Translations under genes and position numbers: made by a program
DNA from: Eutypella sp. D-1
Lineage: Eukaryota; Ascomycota; Sordariomycetes; Xylariales; Diatrypaceae
Assembly (NCBI GenBank): GCA_023313575.1
Contig: JAJTTP010000001.1
Span: 4,526,001 to 4,590,000 of the forward strand
Direction of reading: 5' to 3'
Length of the DNA: 64,000 bases
Part shown: in pieces, positions 1 through 10,468 of the stretch
Layout: each line of letters begins with the position of its first letter
How positions within the stretch are numbered: position 1 is the stretch's first letter
The notes under the pieces: model-generated
Databases searched by the model: none
Told to the model about the DNA's origin: nothing
The model's input: only the letters and a program-made list of their open reading frames with translations

Positions 1-665
1 CGCTCTCGCGAGGTCGACGGAAGCGGTAGTAGCCAGCGGTCTACGTCTGCTTCCTGGGTATGATAGGACTTCTCAAAATGCGTAGCCCAGAATCTCGGTT
101 TGATGCTAAAATGAGATATTGGAGTTAGTACTACCTCCCGACAGACAGCTCGCCGTGATTCGCGTAGTTTGAACTTGTCCAGGGAAGAGCAACAAGCCAT
201 CCAAGCTCAACGAGGGAAGATACTAGAAGTTACTTACTCAAACACCACTCCGAGCAAACACATCGAGTAGGGACATATGTTCTCCGCTATGATGGCGCAG
301 AAGGAGAGTGACTTGTTCTCGGGACCCATATGCTCTTCGATGTACTCCTGGAGTTTCTCGTGCCCACGGAGTTCGGTCTCCTTTGAGCGATCTTGGCCAC
401 TCACATCCAAACTTAACTGCGACACTACGTTGAACACGGCCCTACATTCTCCCGGTAGTTTACAGCAGTGGTTAATGTCGAGGAAGGTCCTGAGATATCT
501 GGCGACCTTGCTGTTGGCCGCCTCCTTCTCGAGGTACTTGTCGACTGTTTCGATGAAGGGACCATCGGGCAGTTGGAAGATCCACGAAGTCGAAGATGTC
601 CTGCGGCGATAGGCGGGAGGCTGTTCACCCGCACTCACGTCGGGTGTCATGGTAGTCGTCGACAT
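1..665 (-). CDS. Hypothetical protein, 3' part cut off by window edge
   Basis: Partial two-exon model on the minus strand: exon 1 is 665..238 (ATG at 665..663), the intron is 237..106, and exon 2 is 105..1, running off the window. The intron has a GTAAGT donor, a perfect TACTAAC branch site and a TTTTAG acceptor, and splicing keeps the frame open to the edge. The visible ~177 residues start with a polar, Thr/Ser/Arg-rich leader, followed by a helical-looking segment (with KYLEKEAANSKVARYLR) and several cysteines (HCCK, FCAI, NICP). There is no signal peptide or clear membrane segment. I do not recognise the family. The gene is divergent from the CCT alpha gene, with about 1.6 kb between the two start codons. 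The splice signals make me fairly sure it is a real gene; its function is unknown. Confidence 0.6.
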
Positions 666-1958
666 TTCAGAAACGCGGGGAGGAATGAATTACGGGCAAC
701 GACAACAGACCATCCAGTCCTAGCGACGCCCTCCATGATATATCCTCAACGGAACGCAGCCTCGCTCCCACTCCCTACAATGCGCCCCCCCCCCCCCTTT
801 CTCTCCCTCCGAGTTACTCCTTGGGGGCTCTCATAAGAGGCCCCTTGATGATACCCTCCTTTGTCAATGTGGCACTCGATAAATGCCGAGTGTGGTCAAC
901 AGATAGCAGATCTCTATTCAGCTGGCTACTGCAGACCCCTTCGGGAAGGCCGGGTGATTCGCCCAGCATGCGAGAGTGAAATGTCCCCGGACACAGATGG
1001 CGAATGGTGAGGCTGTTGTTCTATTGTCATTTCTGTTAACGAATAGGCTTTGCAGCAGGTTCAGCCACCGATTGTAACTCTGACATCGACCCCAGGATTC
1101 TTTAGAAGGGAGGCACACCGACACTCTGGTCTCCAGGAATAAGGCCGCCCCCATTATCTTGCAATCCCGGGAATAAAAGCATATATATCAATGAATGGTG
1201 TTCTTCAAAACAAGTATTTCAGATTGCAACATAGCTGTCGGCTCTGCCGGTGTAGATCCCTTACGACTACGGCGATATCATGATGCCTCGTACTTCTTCG
1301 TTCGCGGCCGTCTCATTCGTAAATGATTATACTGTGAGATGCCTTTGAAAGGCAGCTCGGTTTTTCTATTCTCATATCCTTGACTTTCTTATCCATGTAC
1401 TAGGGTGATGGAAAGGGGAAGAAGCTGCTTAGTGCAGTCAAATTTCAGGGGTAAGGACAACAAAATCTTCTTGGCCTTGATCATTGTCCAAGATAACTGA
1501 GTACTTGAGGTATGCAAGCATTTCACGCGAAACTGTTGAATAATTCAAAAACAATAGCATGGCTTGGGCAGATAAAGTCTCAGCTGAGGATCGTCAGGAC
1601 TTTGGAATTTGGATATCCCGGGGGCTCTAGCGAACTTGAAGCTTCCCAAAGTCGATTCTTAATAATCCATGTGTACCTAAGTAATTTGTACTGCTAATAG
1701 TTATGTGGGACTGGAGAGCTTTATCAGAGTTGGAAATGCCCCGCACGTGGAGCAATATCAGGCTCTTCCAGCAGCCTAGTGCCCCTTCCTCCTTAACACG
1801 TTCATGGCGGGGTATCAGCGATAAGAGACTCATTAGCACGATGCTAGCAGATAATATCATACGCTAAGCAAGTAACGCATATTGCGTAGAGATAGACTTG
1901 GTCTGTGCCCGGTCTAGTCCGCTACAGAAGCCTCTGAGCCTATCAACTTTGCCTACTA

Positions 1959-1983
1959 ACTACCTAGCAGCTGCCTAGGTAGT
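1959..1983. repeat. 9-bp inverted repeat with 7-bp spacer
   Basis: ACTACCTAG at 1959..1967 and its exact reverse complement CTAGGTAGT at 1975..1983 flank the spacer CAGCTGC. It lies about 310 bp upstream of the CCT alpha ATG. It could be a hairpin or a dyad binding site; it also belongs to the TACCTA/TAGGTA word family that recurs in the spacers of this window. Confidence 0.6.
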
Positions 1984-2026
1984 GAATTTTTGCTAGCCAC
2001 AGTTGCCTTTGATTGAATCGCGCAGG

Positions 2027-2053
2027 TGAAAGTGGTGGACTGAAAGTGGTGGA
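2027..2053. repeat. Tandem 14-mer in CCT alpha upstream region
   Basis: The 13-mer TGAAAGTGGTGGA occurs twice, at 2027..2039 and 2041..2053, separated by one C. It lies about 240 bp upstream of the start codon. A duplicated regulatory site is possible, but it may be only a small local duplication. Confidence 0.5.
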
Positions 2054-2291
2054 AGCTCGAAAGCTAGGTCTCAACAGATAAAATTGATACTACCTAAATA
2101 CTCCATACCTACTTAGTAGTAACAAGATACACCACGCAACCTCACCCATAACACGCACCCCTGTCAACTACAACCTGCGTGCGAGAACCTCCCAGGCCAT
2201 CAGGAATTTCGACAACAGATCATTCAAAATTATAGACGGAGTTAAAGACGGAATTTAAAACTAAGGAGTGTCTATCTAATATTAATCCAGG

Positions 2292-4162
2292 ATGGGGTCT
2301 ATGTTCGAGCAGTCCGGCAACGGGACTCTTTTCTTGGGTGGCCAGAAGATTTCAGGCGCCGACATCAGAGATCAGAATGGTGAGTGACAAGCAAAGCCAT
2401 ACACGATACCCCGGCATCGCAGCTCTAACACTTAATCTCTTTCTCTTATCAAGTTCTCGCTACGCAAGCCATAGCAAATGTCGTCAAGAGCTCCTTCGGT
2501 CCGAGCGGTCTGGATAAGATGATGGTGGATGACATAGGCGTACGTATTCCGTATTTTGGAGCATATACCCGTCGAAAAAAAGAAAAAAAAAAACAACTAG
2601 GACTGACTTTCATCTCTCTTCTTCTTCTTTCTTAGGATGTCACTGTGACCAACGACGGCGCCACAATCTTGAGTTTACTAGATGTCGAACACCCGGCCGG
2701 TAAGATCCTCGTCGACCTAGCACAACAGCAAGACAAGGAAGTGGGCGACGGCACGACATCGGTGGTTCTGATCGCCGCCGAGCTCCTGCGACGAGCAAAC
2801 GAGCTGATGAGGAACCGGATACATCCGACCACGATCATCACGGGCTACAGGCTGGCGCTGAGGGAGGCGGTCAAGTACATGAATGAAAATGTTAGCACCA
2901 AGGTTGAACACCTCGGTCGGGAGTCGCTCGTCAACATCGCCAAGACCTCCATGTCTAGTAAGATCATCGGCTCCGACTCCGACTTCTTCGCCAACATGGT
3001 TGTCGACGCCATGCAAGCTGTTAAGACGACGAATAACCGAAACGAGGTCAAGTACCCCGTCAAGGCCGTCAACATTCTCAAGGCCCATGGCAAGGCCTCC
3101 ACGGAGTCTATGCTGGTCAAAGGGTATGCCCTGAACTGCACGGTCGCCTCCCAGGCCATGACCACGAGCGTGCAGGACGCCAAGATCGCCGTGCTGGACA
3201 TGAACTTCCAGAAGGAGCGGATGAAGCTGGGCGTGCAGATCACCGTCGACGACCCCAAGCAGCTCGAGCAGATCCGCGAGCGTGAGGCCGGCATGGTCAT
3301 TGAGAGGATCGAGATGATTCTCAAGGCAGGCGCCAACGTCGTCCTAACTACCAAGGGTATCGATGACATGTGCCTCAAGCTGTTCATCGAACGGGGCGCC
3401 ATGGCGGTGAGGCGGTGCAAGAAGGAAGACCTGAGGCGGATCGCCAAGGCAACCGGTGCCACTCTGCTCAGCACGCTATCTGACCTGAACGGCGACGAGA
3501 AATTCGAGCCCTCGTACCTCGGTTACGCCGACGAGGTGTCCCAGGAGCGCATTTCGGACGACGAGTGCATCCTGATCAAGGGCACTAAGACGCACTCATC
3601 GGCATCTATTGTACTCCGCGGGCCGAACGACTTCCAGCTGGATGAGATGGAGCGGTCCGTGCACGATTCACTGTGCGCCGTCAAGAGGACCCTGGAGAGT
3701 GGCAGCATCGTGCCAGGCGGCGGGGCGGTGGAGACGGCATTGCACATCTACCTGGAGGAGTTCGCAGGGACCGTTGGCTCGAGAGAGCAGCTGGCCATCG
3801 GCGAGTTTGCGCAGTCCCTGCTGGTCATCCCCAAAACCTTAGCCGTCAACGCGGCCAAGGACGCCAGTGAGCTTGTGGCACAGCTGCGATCACGGCACGC
3901 CCTATCCCAGAGGACGCAGGATGGCGAGGCTAACGAGGACGAGAAGACGGTGGCCCGAAAGAAGGGCTATAAGAACTACGGCCTGGACTTGCTCAAGGGC
4001 AAGGTCGTCGACGAGGTCAAGGCGGGCGTGCTGGAGCCCAGCATAAGCAAGGTCCGGCAACTGAAGAGCGCCGTCGAGGCATGCATCAGCATCATGAGGA
4101 TCGATACCCTGATTAAGCTAGATCCGGAGGAACGGGGCGAGGACGACGGGCACGGCCACTGA
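2292..4162 (+). CDS. TCP1: T-complex protein 1 subunit alpha (CCT1), cytosolic chaperonin subunit
   Basis: Alpha subunit of the eukaryotic group II chaperonin CCT/TRiC, the double-ring ATP-driven complex that folds actin, tubulin and WD40 proteins in the cytosol. Three exons: 2292..2379, 2454..2539 and 2636..4162, giving 566 residues, close to the ~560 usual for this subunit. The N-terminus carries the alpha-type stretch [16 protein letters not shown]. The nucleotide-binding loop GDGTTS is near residues 95-100, NDGATIL near 64-70, and the C-terminal VPGGGAVE near 418. The tail ends in an acidic/His-rich EDDGHGH, a variant of the usual CCT1 tail. Introns of 74 and 96 nt have GTGAGT and GTACGT donors. 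The last intron contains a long A-run and a CTTCTTCTTCTTT tract before the acceptor. Codon use is strongly C/G-ending, as expected for a highly expressed gene. Confidence 0.97.
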
Positions 4163-5413
4163 GCGGGATGGAAGGCGTAGCGGCAGCGGGGTTACGGTTG
4201 CCAAGCGCAAGGGGCCCGATAGAAGGTATCATGCTAGGTACACACGTGACGTTTCGATCTCGAGGAGGGCTAGGAAGGGCGGGCCCGCCAGATCCGAGGA
4301 CTACGGAAGGCGATTCGTCGTGCGGCCATTCTCCATGGGGAAGCTGTCTACGCTGGGGGAACGCGGTGAGAGCTAGCCTGTTAGATTAGGGGCCGGCGCG
4401 GTTTGCGTCGGCAGAGCCCCACAGAGGGGGCCACCACAATGAAGCAAAAAAAAAGTCCGTGGAACTCCTGACGTTCTCGATCCGTGCATCCCCATTGCAG
4501 CTCCTTGCATGGTGGAGAGTGGAGGGCCCCTGCCTATGTAGACGCCGCGCGTAGCTAGGAGCGCGCTGCCATCAAGTTGGACCTTGTATACTTCGTGAAA
4601 ATAAGCCTATGACGTTGGTCTGTCTGAGATGGACCCGACGCCCGTGACCTAAGAGATCCAATTATCATGCGAATCCGGAATAAAGTTGACTAATAAGTCG
4701 GTCGTGGGCTCCTTAGCCGCCGTCTTCTTGTCGGGGGAATCCCACCGAGTTGAGGGTGCGGTCGGTCCCTAAGCACACACCATCCAGAAACCATGGAAGC
4801 CTCAATCCACAACCCACATTATGTACTTACACACCTAATGTACGTATGCACGTCTACTTACGCCCTACATAAATGACACCGCACGTAGGTTGGAGGTTGA
4901 CCGGCATGTGACGGTTTCAACGCCCTGTTAAGCTACGCCCTTCCCGCTCTACTACGTAAGTTAAAAGTAAGCGATGCGAGGCCGAACAGTGCGGAATTGG
5001 CCAACGGAATCCTACCACTCGTGAACCTTTCCATTCCGCTGACCGAACCCCCCGAATAACATACTGGCAAGATTTAATCCCTGCCTCGCATCGGCGTCGA
5101 GCATACTTTACTTATCTTTCCTTTGTCACTACAGTTCTTTCTTTAAACCCTATTATACCACGACAGCCTTCCTCAATCGCATTACTTCCATGCAACACTC
5201 ATTACTAGGATTAGGTTCCTATCCGCATCTTGCAAACCTTACACACTACCGAGAGTCCTAAATTAGACTCGGTTGTAAAAAGGTTCAGAAAAAAAAAAAA
5301 GCGAAGGCATATCTAAGTTACGCCGCATCAACTTTGGCAGATCCGATTAGCCGAACTGCTTCAAGACTGCTCTAAAACCAAGAAGAAAAAAACCAAAGAA
5401 AACCCCAAACAAG
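4163..5413. other. Intergenic region, no gene seen
   Basis: About 1.25 kb between the CCT alpha stop and the Lyc1-type gene. It is CT- and A-rich close to the downstream ATG (5280..5410), as in many fungal 5' leaders. The only ORF, 4168..4389, has no recognisable product. Confidence 0.6.
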
Positions 5414-6859
5414 ATGGGCTCGCACACCAACGACAGCGCTGCGGCGCGCGAGCCGGAACAGCAGCTTCCGGACGCGGGCTCGGAGGCTCTGGTCCTGACG
5501 CATCCGACGGAGGAGGAGAAGCGGCGGACCTGGACGCTGAATCACCGCGAGTGGGGCGGCGCCCTGACCCTAGAGCAGTACCTCGTGCGGGAGCCGTACC
5601 TGGCAACGGTTCCGCCGCTAACGCGGGACGGCGGCATGACGCACTGGATTCTGACGACCGCGACTGCGGACGGCTCCGGCGCCCCGGCGCCCCGCCCCGT
5701 GCTCGCGTCCTGCGAGTCCATCCGCAAGCGCGTGCTTGTGGCTAGACCACCGCCCGCCGGGGGAAACGGGGAGTCCGAGGTCGAGGTCGAGGAATCCGTC
5801 GGCTATGGCGTCGGTTCCGTCTACACGTACCCCGAGTACCGGGGCCGGTCGTACGCGAAGCGCATGCTGAAGGAGCTCGGCGGGGCTCTTCGGACGTGGC
5901 CCTCGCAGCAACAGCAACAGCAGCAAAAGCAAGGGGACCAGACGAATGGGGGAGCAGGCAAGGCGCTGCCCAAGGAGGCGGCTTGCTCGGCCCTCTGGTC
6001 CGACCTGGGCAAGGTGTTCTACGCGAAGAAGGGGTGGCCGCCGTTCCCGAGCGCGCACGCCTCGTTCCCTGCAGCAGCAGCGCAGACCGGCTCCCAGCAG
6101 AACGGGGACGGGAACGGCTTGCCGTTGCCCTCGGAACCCATCACGCGCGAGAACCTGGCGCGCTTCGCGGCGCTCGACGAGGCGCAGCTACGGCGGCGGC
6201 TCGCGCGGACGGCGTCGCGGACCGGTCGCCCCGCCTTCGCGTTCGCCCCTGACCAGGAGACCCTGCTGTGGCACATGCACCGCGAGGACTTCATCTCGTC
6301 GCAGGTGTTCGAGAATAGCGCGGCTAATAATAGCCACAAGGCAGAAAATGGACCGGTGGCGGCGACGGGCGAAGCCGTCAACGGGGCCGTGGCCGGGAGC
6401 GGGAGCGGGAGCGGGAGCGGGAACGAGGAACTGAAGGGTCTCGCGGTGGGCCACGAGGGCCGCCGCGTCTGGGCCGTCTGGACCCGCAATTACTACGCCG
6501 GCCCAGAGAACCCGCACAAGAACACACTGTACATCCTGCGGCTGGTGGTCGAGGGCGCGGATGAGGATGAGGTGGACGGGGGCGCCGCGGGCGCCGCGCG
6601 GGATAGGGGGGAGCTCCGGGCGGCGTTCGCAGCGATCGTCGACGCGGCGCGCGGGGTGGCGGCGCGCTGGGGCCTGGCCAAGGTCGACCTGTGGAACCCG
6701 AATCCGCTGGTGCGGGGCTTACTGGCGGACATCGCGGGCGACGCGCCGCACGAGTGGGTCGAGAGGGACGTCGACAGCATACCGTCGCTCATGTGGTACG
6801 GTGGCGAGGCCGAGGAGGACGTCGAGTGGGTTGCTAACGAGAAGTATTGCTGGTGCTGA
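5414..6859 (+). CDS. LYC1: Lyc1-type lysine/GNAT-family N-acetyltransferase
   Basis: Single-exon protein of 481 residues. The N-terminal third (about 25-165) resembles the GNAT domain of fungal Lyc1: LTHPTEEEK, then WTLNHREWGGALTLEQY, and the acetyl-CoA loop region VYTYPEYRGRSYAKRML near residues 136-152, which has the R/Q-x-x-G-x-G/A character of GNAT proteins. Downstream, WSDLGKVFYAKKGWPPFPS (about 195-215) is a Lyc1 signature known from this family. Lyc1 of Yarrowia acetylates lysine in lysine catabolism; that role is inferred here from resemblance. Two low-complexity insertions stand out: a Gln run near residues 164-172 and a Gly-Ser alternating run near 331-341. The coding region is very GC-rich and long antisense ORFs shadow it. 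The ATG at 5414 is preceded by an A-rich leader. Family assignment is good; substrate is uncertain. Confidence 0.75.
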   Translation: MGSHTNDSAAAREPEQQLPDAGSEALVLTHPTEEEKRRTWTLNHREWGGALTLEQYLVREPYLATVPPLTRDGGMTHWILTTATADGSGAPAPRPVLASCESIRKRVLVARPPPAGGNGESEVEVEESVGYGVGSVYTYPEYRGRSYAKRMLKELGGALRTWPSQQQQQQQKQGDQTNGGAGKALPKEAACSALWSDLGKVFYAKKGWPPFPSAHASFPAAAAQTGSQQNGDGNGLPLPSEPITRENLARFAALDEAQLRRRLARTASRTGRPAFAFAPDQETLLWHMHREDFISSQVFENSAANNSHKAENGPVAATGEAVNGAVAGSGSGSGSGNEELKGLAVGHEGRRVWAVWTRNYYAGPENPHKNTLYILRLVVEGADEDEVDGGAAGAARDRGELRAAFAAIVDAARGVAARWGLAKVDLWNPNPLVRGLLADIAGDAPHEWVERDVDSIPSLMWYGGEAEEDVEWVANEKYCWC

Positions 6860-7478
6860 TTGCGGCGGCGCCCGGTCCGTTACCTACCTACCTACGGCAT
6901 CATGGATAGATCATTTATATATCATGCGTATTCCGAATGCGAGGACGAGTAGGACCCCGCCTGTGGAGATACCCAGGTTTCATGGGTACCTATTTACCTA
7001 CACCTACTTGTATATTCCAATATCCTTTTCAAGCAATGCTCTACGCAGTAGAAGCTGAGCACATTTCACAGCATGAAAGAACGTCTGCGAGGAGACTCTA
7101 GAGAACACAATGAGGGGGGATAGACCCCCCGCTTTCAGTATTTACTCCCTTTTAGAACGGAGCGTGGTCCTGCTGGCTCTAATCAAAATGAAGTGAACAT
7201 ATCGAAATACCACGCTCCTACCACGCCCTTTACACCTTAGCTGGGATGCTCATGAAAGAAGAAGGAGAAGAATTAAAAAGGGACGAAAACCAGCCTCCGA
7301 AAAATATAGTCCACATGTACATGCAAACTCCTGAACCCCGTGCTGTCACTCCGCTGCCTGCCCTGATGTGAAATGTCTTGTTGTACAAAGACTATGAGTA
7401 ACGACGCCTGAAAAATAAGACTCGCGATGAAGGAGGTCTGATTGCTGCGGAAAAGTCAACCTGACCATACCGTGCTAC
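6860..7478. other. Convergent intergenic region
   Basis: About 620 bp between the stops of two convergent genes, probably holding both 3' UTRs. It has a threefold TACC run near 6882..6893 and AT-rich stretches (for example near 7260..7310). No gene seen. Confidence 0.55.
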
Positions 7479-10468
7479 TTAGCGCCTACGCGCCGGCCCC
7501 GGTAGAGGCGCCGCGTTGTTATTTTGCTGGCCCTGGTTCTGCCCGCCTAGGACAGGTGGAAACGGTAAGTACTGCATAGGTATATGGTTAGTTGCGTTGT
7601 ATCCATGTCTGTCTTCCATCATCTGCCCGAGTGCCATTTGTCGACCAACATGTTGGTCCATTTCGCCGAGGAGTTGGCTTGGCTGGTAATTGCGATGGGC
7701 TTCAGCAGTAACGGGGGGTTGGTTATGAAGAGCATGGTTGCTAGCAAAGACAGGAAGGGGCTGAAAAAGGTTGGAACCCGTTACGGTTTGCTGAACATTG
7801 GGCGTGGGCCGCTCGTTAAAGAGCCCCGGTGATTCACCATTGTCTCCGAACGGCCCTTGTGGAGCAGGGCTCCTTACCTGGCCGTTCGATAGTAACGTCT
7901 GGGGAGGTGGGAAGGGAGGGTGGGCAGCAAAGCCAATGATATTCTGAAGTTGCGATTGGGTTTGGAATTGAGGTTCCCGTACCTGATTGTTATATAGCGG
8001 TGCAGGCGTACCAAGCCCGCCCAGATGAGCTTGGTATCGGGCAGCCATGGGCATTATTGGAGGGTGTCTGCCAGGCTCGCCAACACCAGCTGGGTTGGGA
8101 TTTGCGTTGTAATGAGCGAGACCGGGAACCCGCGCCTCCTTCCTCTGCACGAAGCGCAATATTTGGTGGAAAACAACAACGGAAGGTGTACCTAGCGGGG
8201 TCCTCAATTAGCAATGCGAGCCACTGGAAATTCGGGGTCATGGAGGCTTCTACCGGTAGCGTAGAGTCGTAAAGCTAAATCCTGTGCTTCGTTTCTCATG
8301 TCCTGGGGTACTATACCCTATATTAGCAATTGACACTTTGCGAGATGCTCGGGGTCCTACTGTGTCTCAAGAGCTCATTTATGTTGTCCTTGGTATAATT
8401 TGGATTTATCGGGTGCTCTTGATGGCGAGGATGGCGAGGCACATCAGCGAAGAACGGCGGCGGAATATAATCGGGCTGTGCCGGCACAGGTGCCGGCGCA
8501 GGTGCTGGCGCATGTACTGGCGCATGTACTGGCGCAGGTTCTGGCGCAGGTTCTGGCACAGGTGCGCGCATAGGCACGGGTTGGGGAACGGGTGGAGGTG
8601 GTGGTATAAGGACGTGGCCGTGGGCGGCGAGGAAACGGAAATGGGCAGCGCGGAGACGGTCATCAAGGGCACGGAAATCAGCACGGTTCATATATGGCCC
8701 AACCCCGGCCATAAAGCCGCCGCCGAATTGCTGCTCCCTCTCTAACTGGATATTCTCATCCGCTGTGACGTTGTCGGATAGCTTGAACTTCAGTAATTCG
8801 GCATCCTAGGAATGTACATTGACCGTCAGAAAATATTGGCTAGGAATTGTTGGAGTCGGGCGGAGTGAGTCCGTGATGCTGGACGCATGGAGGGCGATTG
8901 GTTGTGTAGCTGACTCACGATTTCGGGCCTCTCCTGTGAGATCTTCTTCCGAGCGGATTCCTCCGCCTGCTGCACCTCGTTCTGGTGACGCTCTATCGTG
9001 GAATCGAAGAGTGGGCATTGGCCATCTTTACCACCACGCGTTTTATCATCAAAATGTTTGTAGTCGGAGACAGTCTGACGGCACACGTAGCATTGAATTG
9101 TCCTGCAGCGGGTGCACACGATTTTGTTGCAGCCATCCGACTTGACGAATGGATTTTTGCCTGTAGACGAGAGTTAGTACTTGGCAACGGGGACCACAGC
9201 GGGTGACTTGTAGTGGTATGCTCACATGCGTTGCACTTGCGTATAAGTGCTTCGCTCATTGCCTCCTCGATCTCCCGGCGCGCGGTCTGCCCTTCTTCGG
9301 CGGAGACCTCGGCACAACTTTTAGGAATATGCGTCTCCCTTCGGCAAAGACGACAGCTAACTTTCTTACAGCCTGGTCTCTCGCAACGGAACTCCCTAGT
9401 CTCCTCAAGTGGTGGGTAATCCGCAGCGTACGGACAGAATGGGCAAGTTTCAAGGGTCTCTATTCCAGCCTCCCTTAACATTGCCTCTTGCTCGATACGA
9501 TCCAAAGCAGTGCGCAAACTTTTGCTCAGAAACCGCTTCTTCTGTGCAAAGGAGAAGCTGCCCTGGCATCCGTCCATTGACATGCAATCCAATTCAAACT
9601 TCGAGTAGCCGACCTGCGTTTCGGCCTGTTGTTTGATGCACCCTGCGCAGAAGAGGTGGGCTGCGTCGCCACTGCATTGTGCCATCCGGCTGACGACTTG
9701 TTCTTCGAAGCAGCAGCCACACTCAGCAGTCTCTCCGGCCTCCTGAGCTCTAGCGAACTCGGCCCGCTCCTCGGCCTCGGCGGCTACCTTCGCTTGTCTG
9801 TAGACGCGCAGCTGTCTTGCGGCGCGAAACTCTTCAAGTGCCAGTATCTCCCCCGGACGCGGATAGTGGTTCGGATCCAAGTTGTCAATATTACGGGGCT
9901 GAAGGTCCGCCACAACTTTTGACGATATCTTCTTTGGCTTCCATTCGAGATTCCCGCTGTCGACTATCCTATCCATTGATTCGTAGAGACTGAATAGTGT
10001 GGAATGGATGGCAAGGCCCCTCGCTATGTAGGTGGCGGGGGCCCGAGGGAAGTCCTGAGAGATCAACAGTTTAGACATGTATTTATACTGCTCATCTGTT
10101 TCACGGTCAATGTTCGTCCTGTAGCCTGGCGTTCTGATTCGGGCTCTGGTATCAGCCACAGCTCGAGGCTCTTCCATCCCAGCACCATTGTTGTCATCAC
10201 TTTCCTCGTCATCCTCTCGCTTCCGTTTGAGAGGGTTATCTCGGGACTGGGTTGGATACATCTTGCCGTCTTCCACCTGGTCTAGCACGGCAGAGACAAT
10301 AGCCTCAGCCTGGTGAGAGTGCTGGGTAACCAATGCCTGTAAATGATTAGGGCACATGTCGGGGAAGATGCGCAGAACAGCATCTTTGCAGGCGGCGAGC
10401 TTATCCTCCACGTCATCAGCATCGACTTCGTCTAGAGCGGTTAGGTCGATAACGGGAGGATTCTCCAT
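7479..10468 (-). CDS. RBR-type E3 ubiquitin ligase (RNF216/Triad3-like)
   Basis: Five exons on the minus strand: 10468..9226, 9160..8919, 8805..8361, 8310..8254 and 8191..7479, giving 2700 nt and 899 residues with every junction in frame. Residues 6-10 (VIDLT) form a SUMO-interacting motif. A CUE-like ubiquitin-binding helix follows (about 32-65, [14 protein letters not shown]), then RING1 (about 250-301), IBR (about 342-385) and RING2 (about 412-445), interrupted by intron 1 (9161..9225, TACTAAC branch). RING2 holds the likely catalytic Cys in [10 protein letters not shown], where RBR enzymes form a thioester with ubiquitin. The C-terminal half is disordered, with a Pro/Ala repeat coded at about 8495..8600 and a Gln/Asn/Pro-rich tail ending in RRR. 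The start at 10468 was preferred over in-frame codons further upstream because it places the SUMO motif at the N-terminus. Exon 4 (57 nt) and the last two introns are the least certain parts. Confidence 0.85.
8495..8600 (-). repeat. Minisatellite coding a Pro/Ala repeat in the RBR ligase
   Basis: Imperfect 12-nt units (GGCGCATGTACT, GGCGCAGGTTCT and variants) are repeated about eight times and encode a run of PAPV/PEPA-type tetrapeptides in exon 3 of the ligase gene. Such tracts often vary in length between strains. Confidence 0.7.

Larger units (their letters stand above)
666..2291. other. Divergent intergenic region upstream of CCT alpha
   Basis: About 1.6 kb between the start codons of two divergent genes. 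It contains a run of 12 C (785..796), short unconvincing ORFs on both strands (for example 918..1154 minus), an inverted repeat at 1959..1983 and a tandem 14-mer at 2027..2053. No further gene is supported. Confidence 0.6.

Noticed and set aside
2845..3474. 209-codon ORF antisense to CCT alpha
   Set aside because: Shadow of a highly codon-biased gene; no protein character of its own.
5618..6489. Several antisense and alternate-frame ORFs over the Lyc1-type gene
   Set aside because: GC-rich coding sequence leaves all frames open; Leu and Arg runs are mirror images of the Gln and Gly-Ser tracts.
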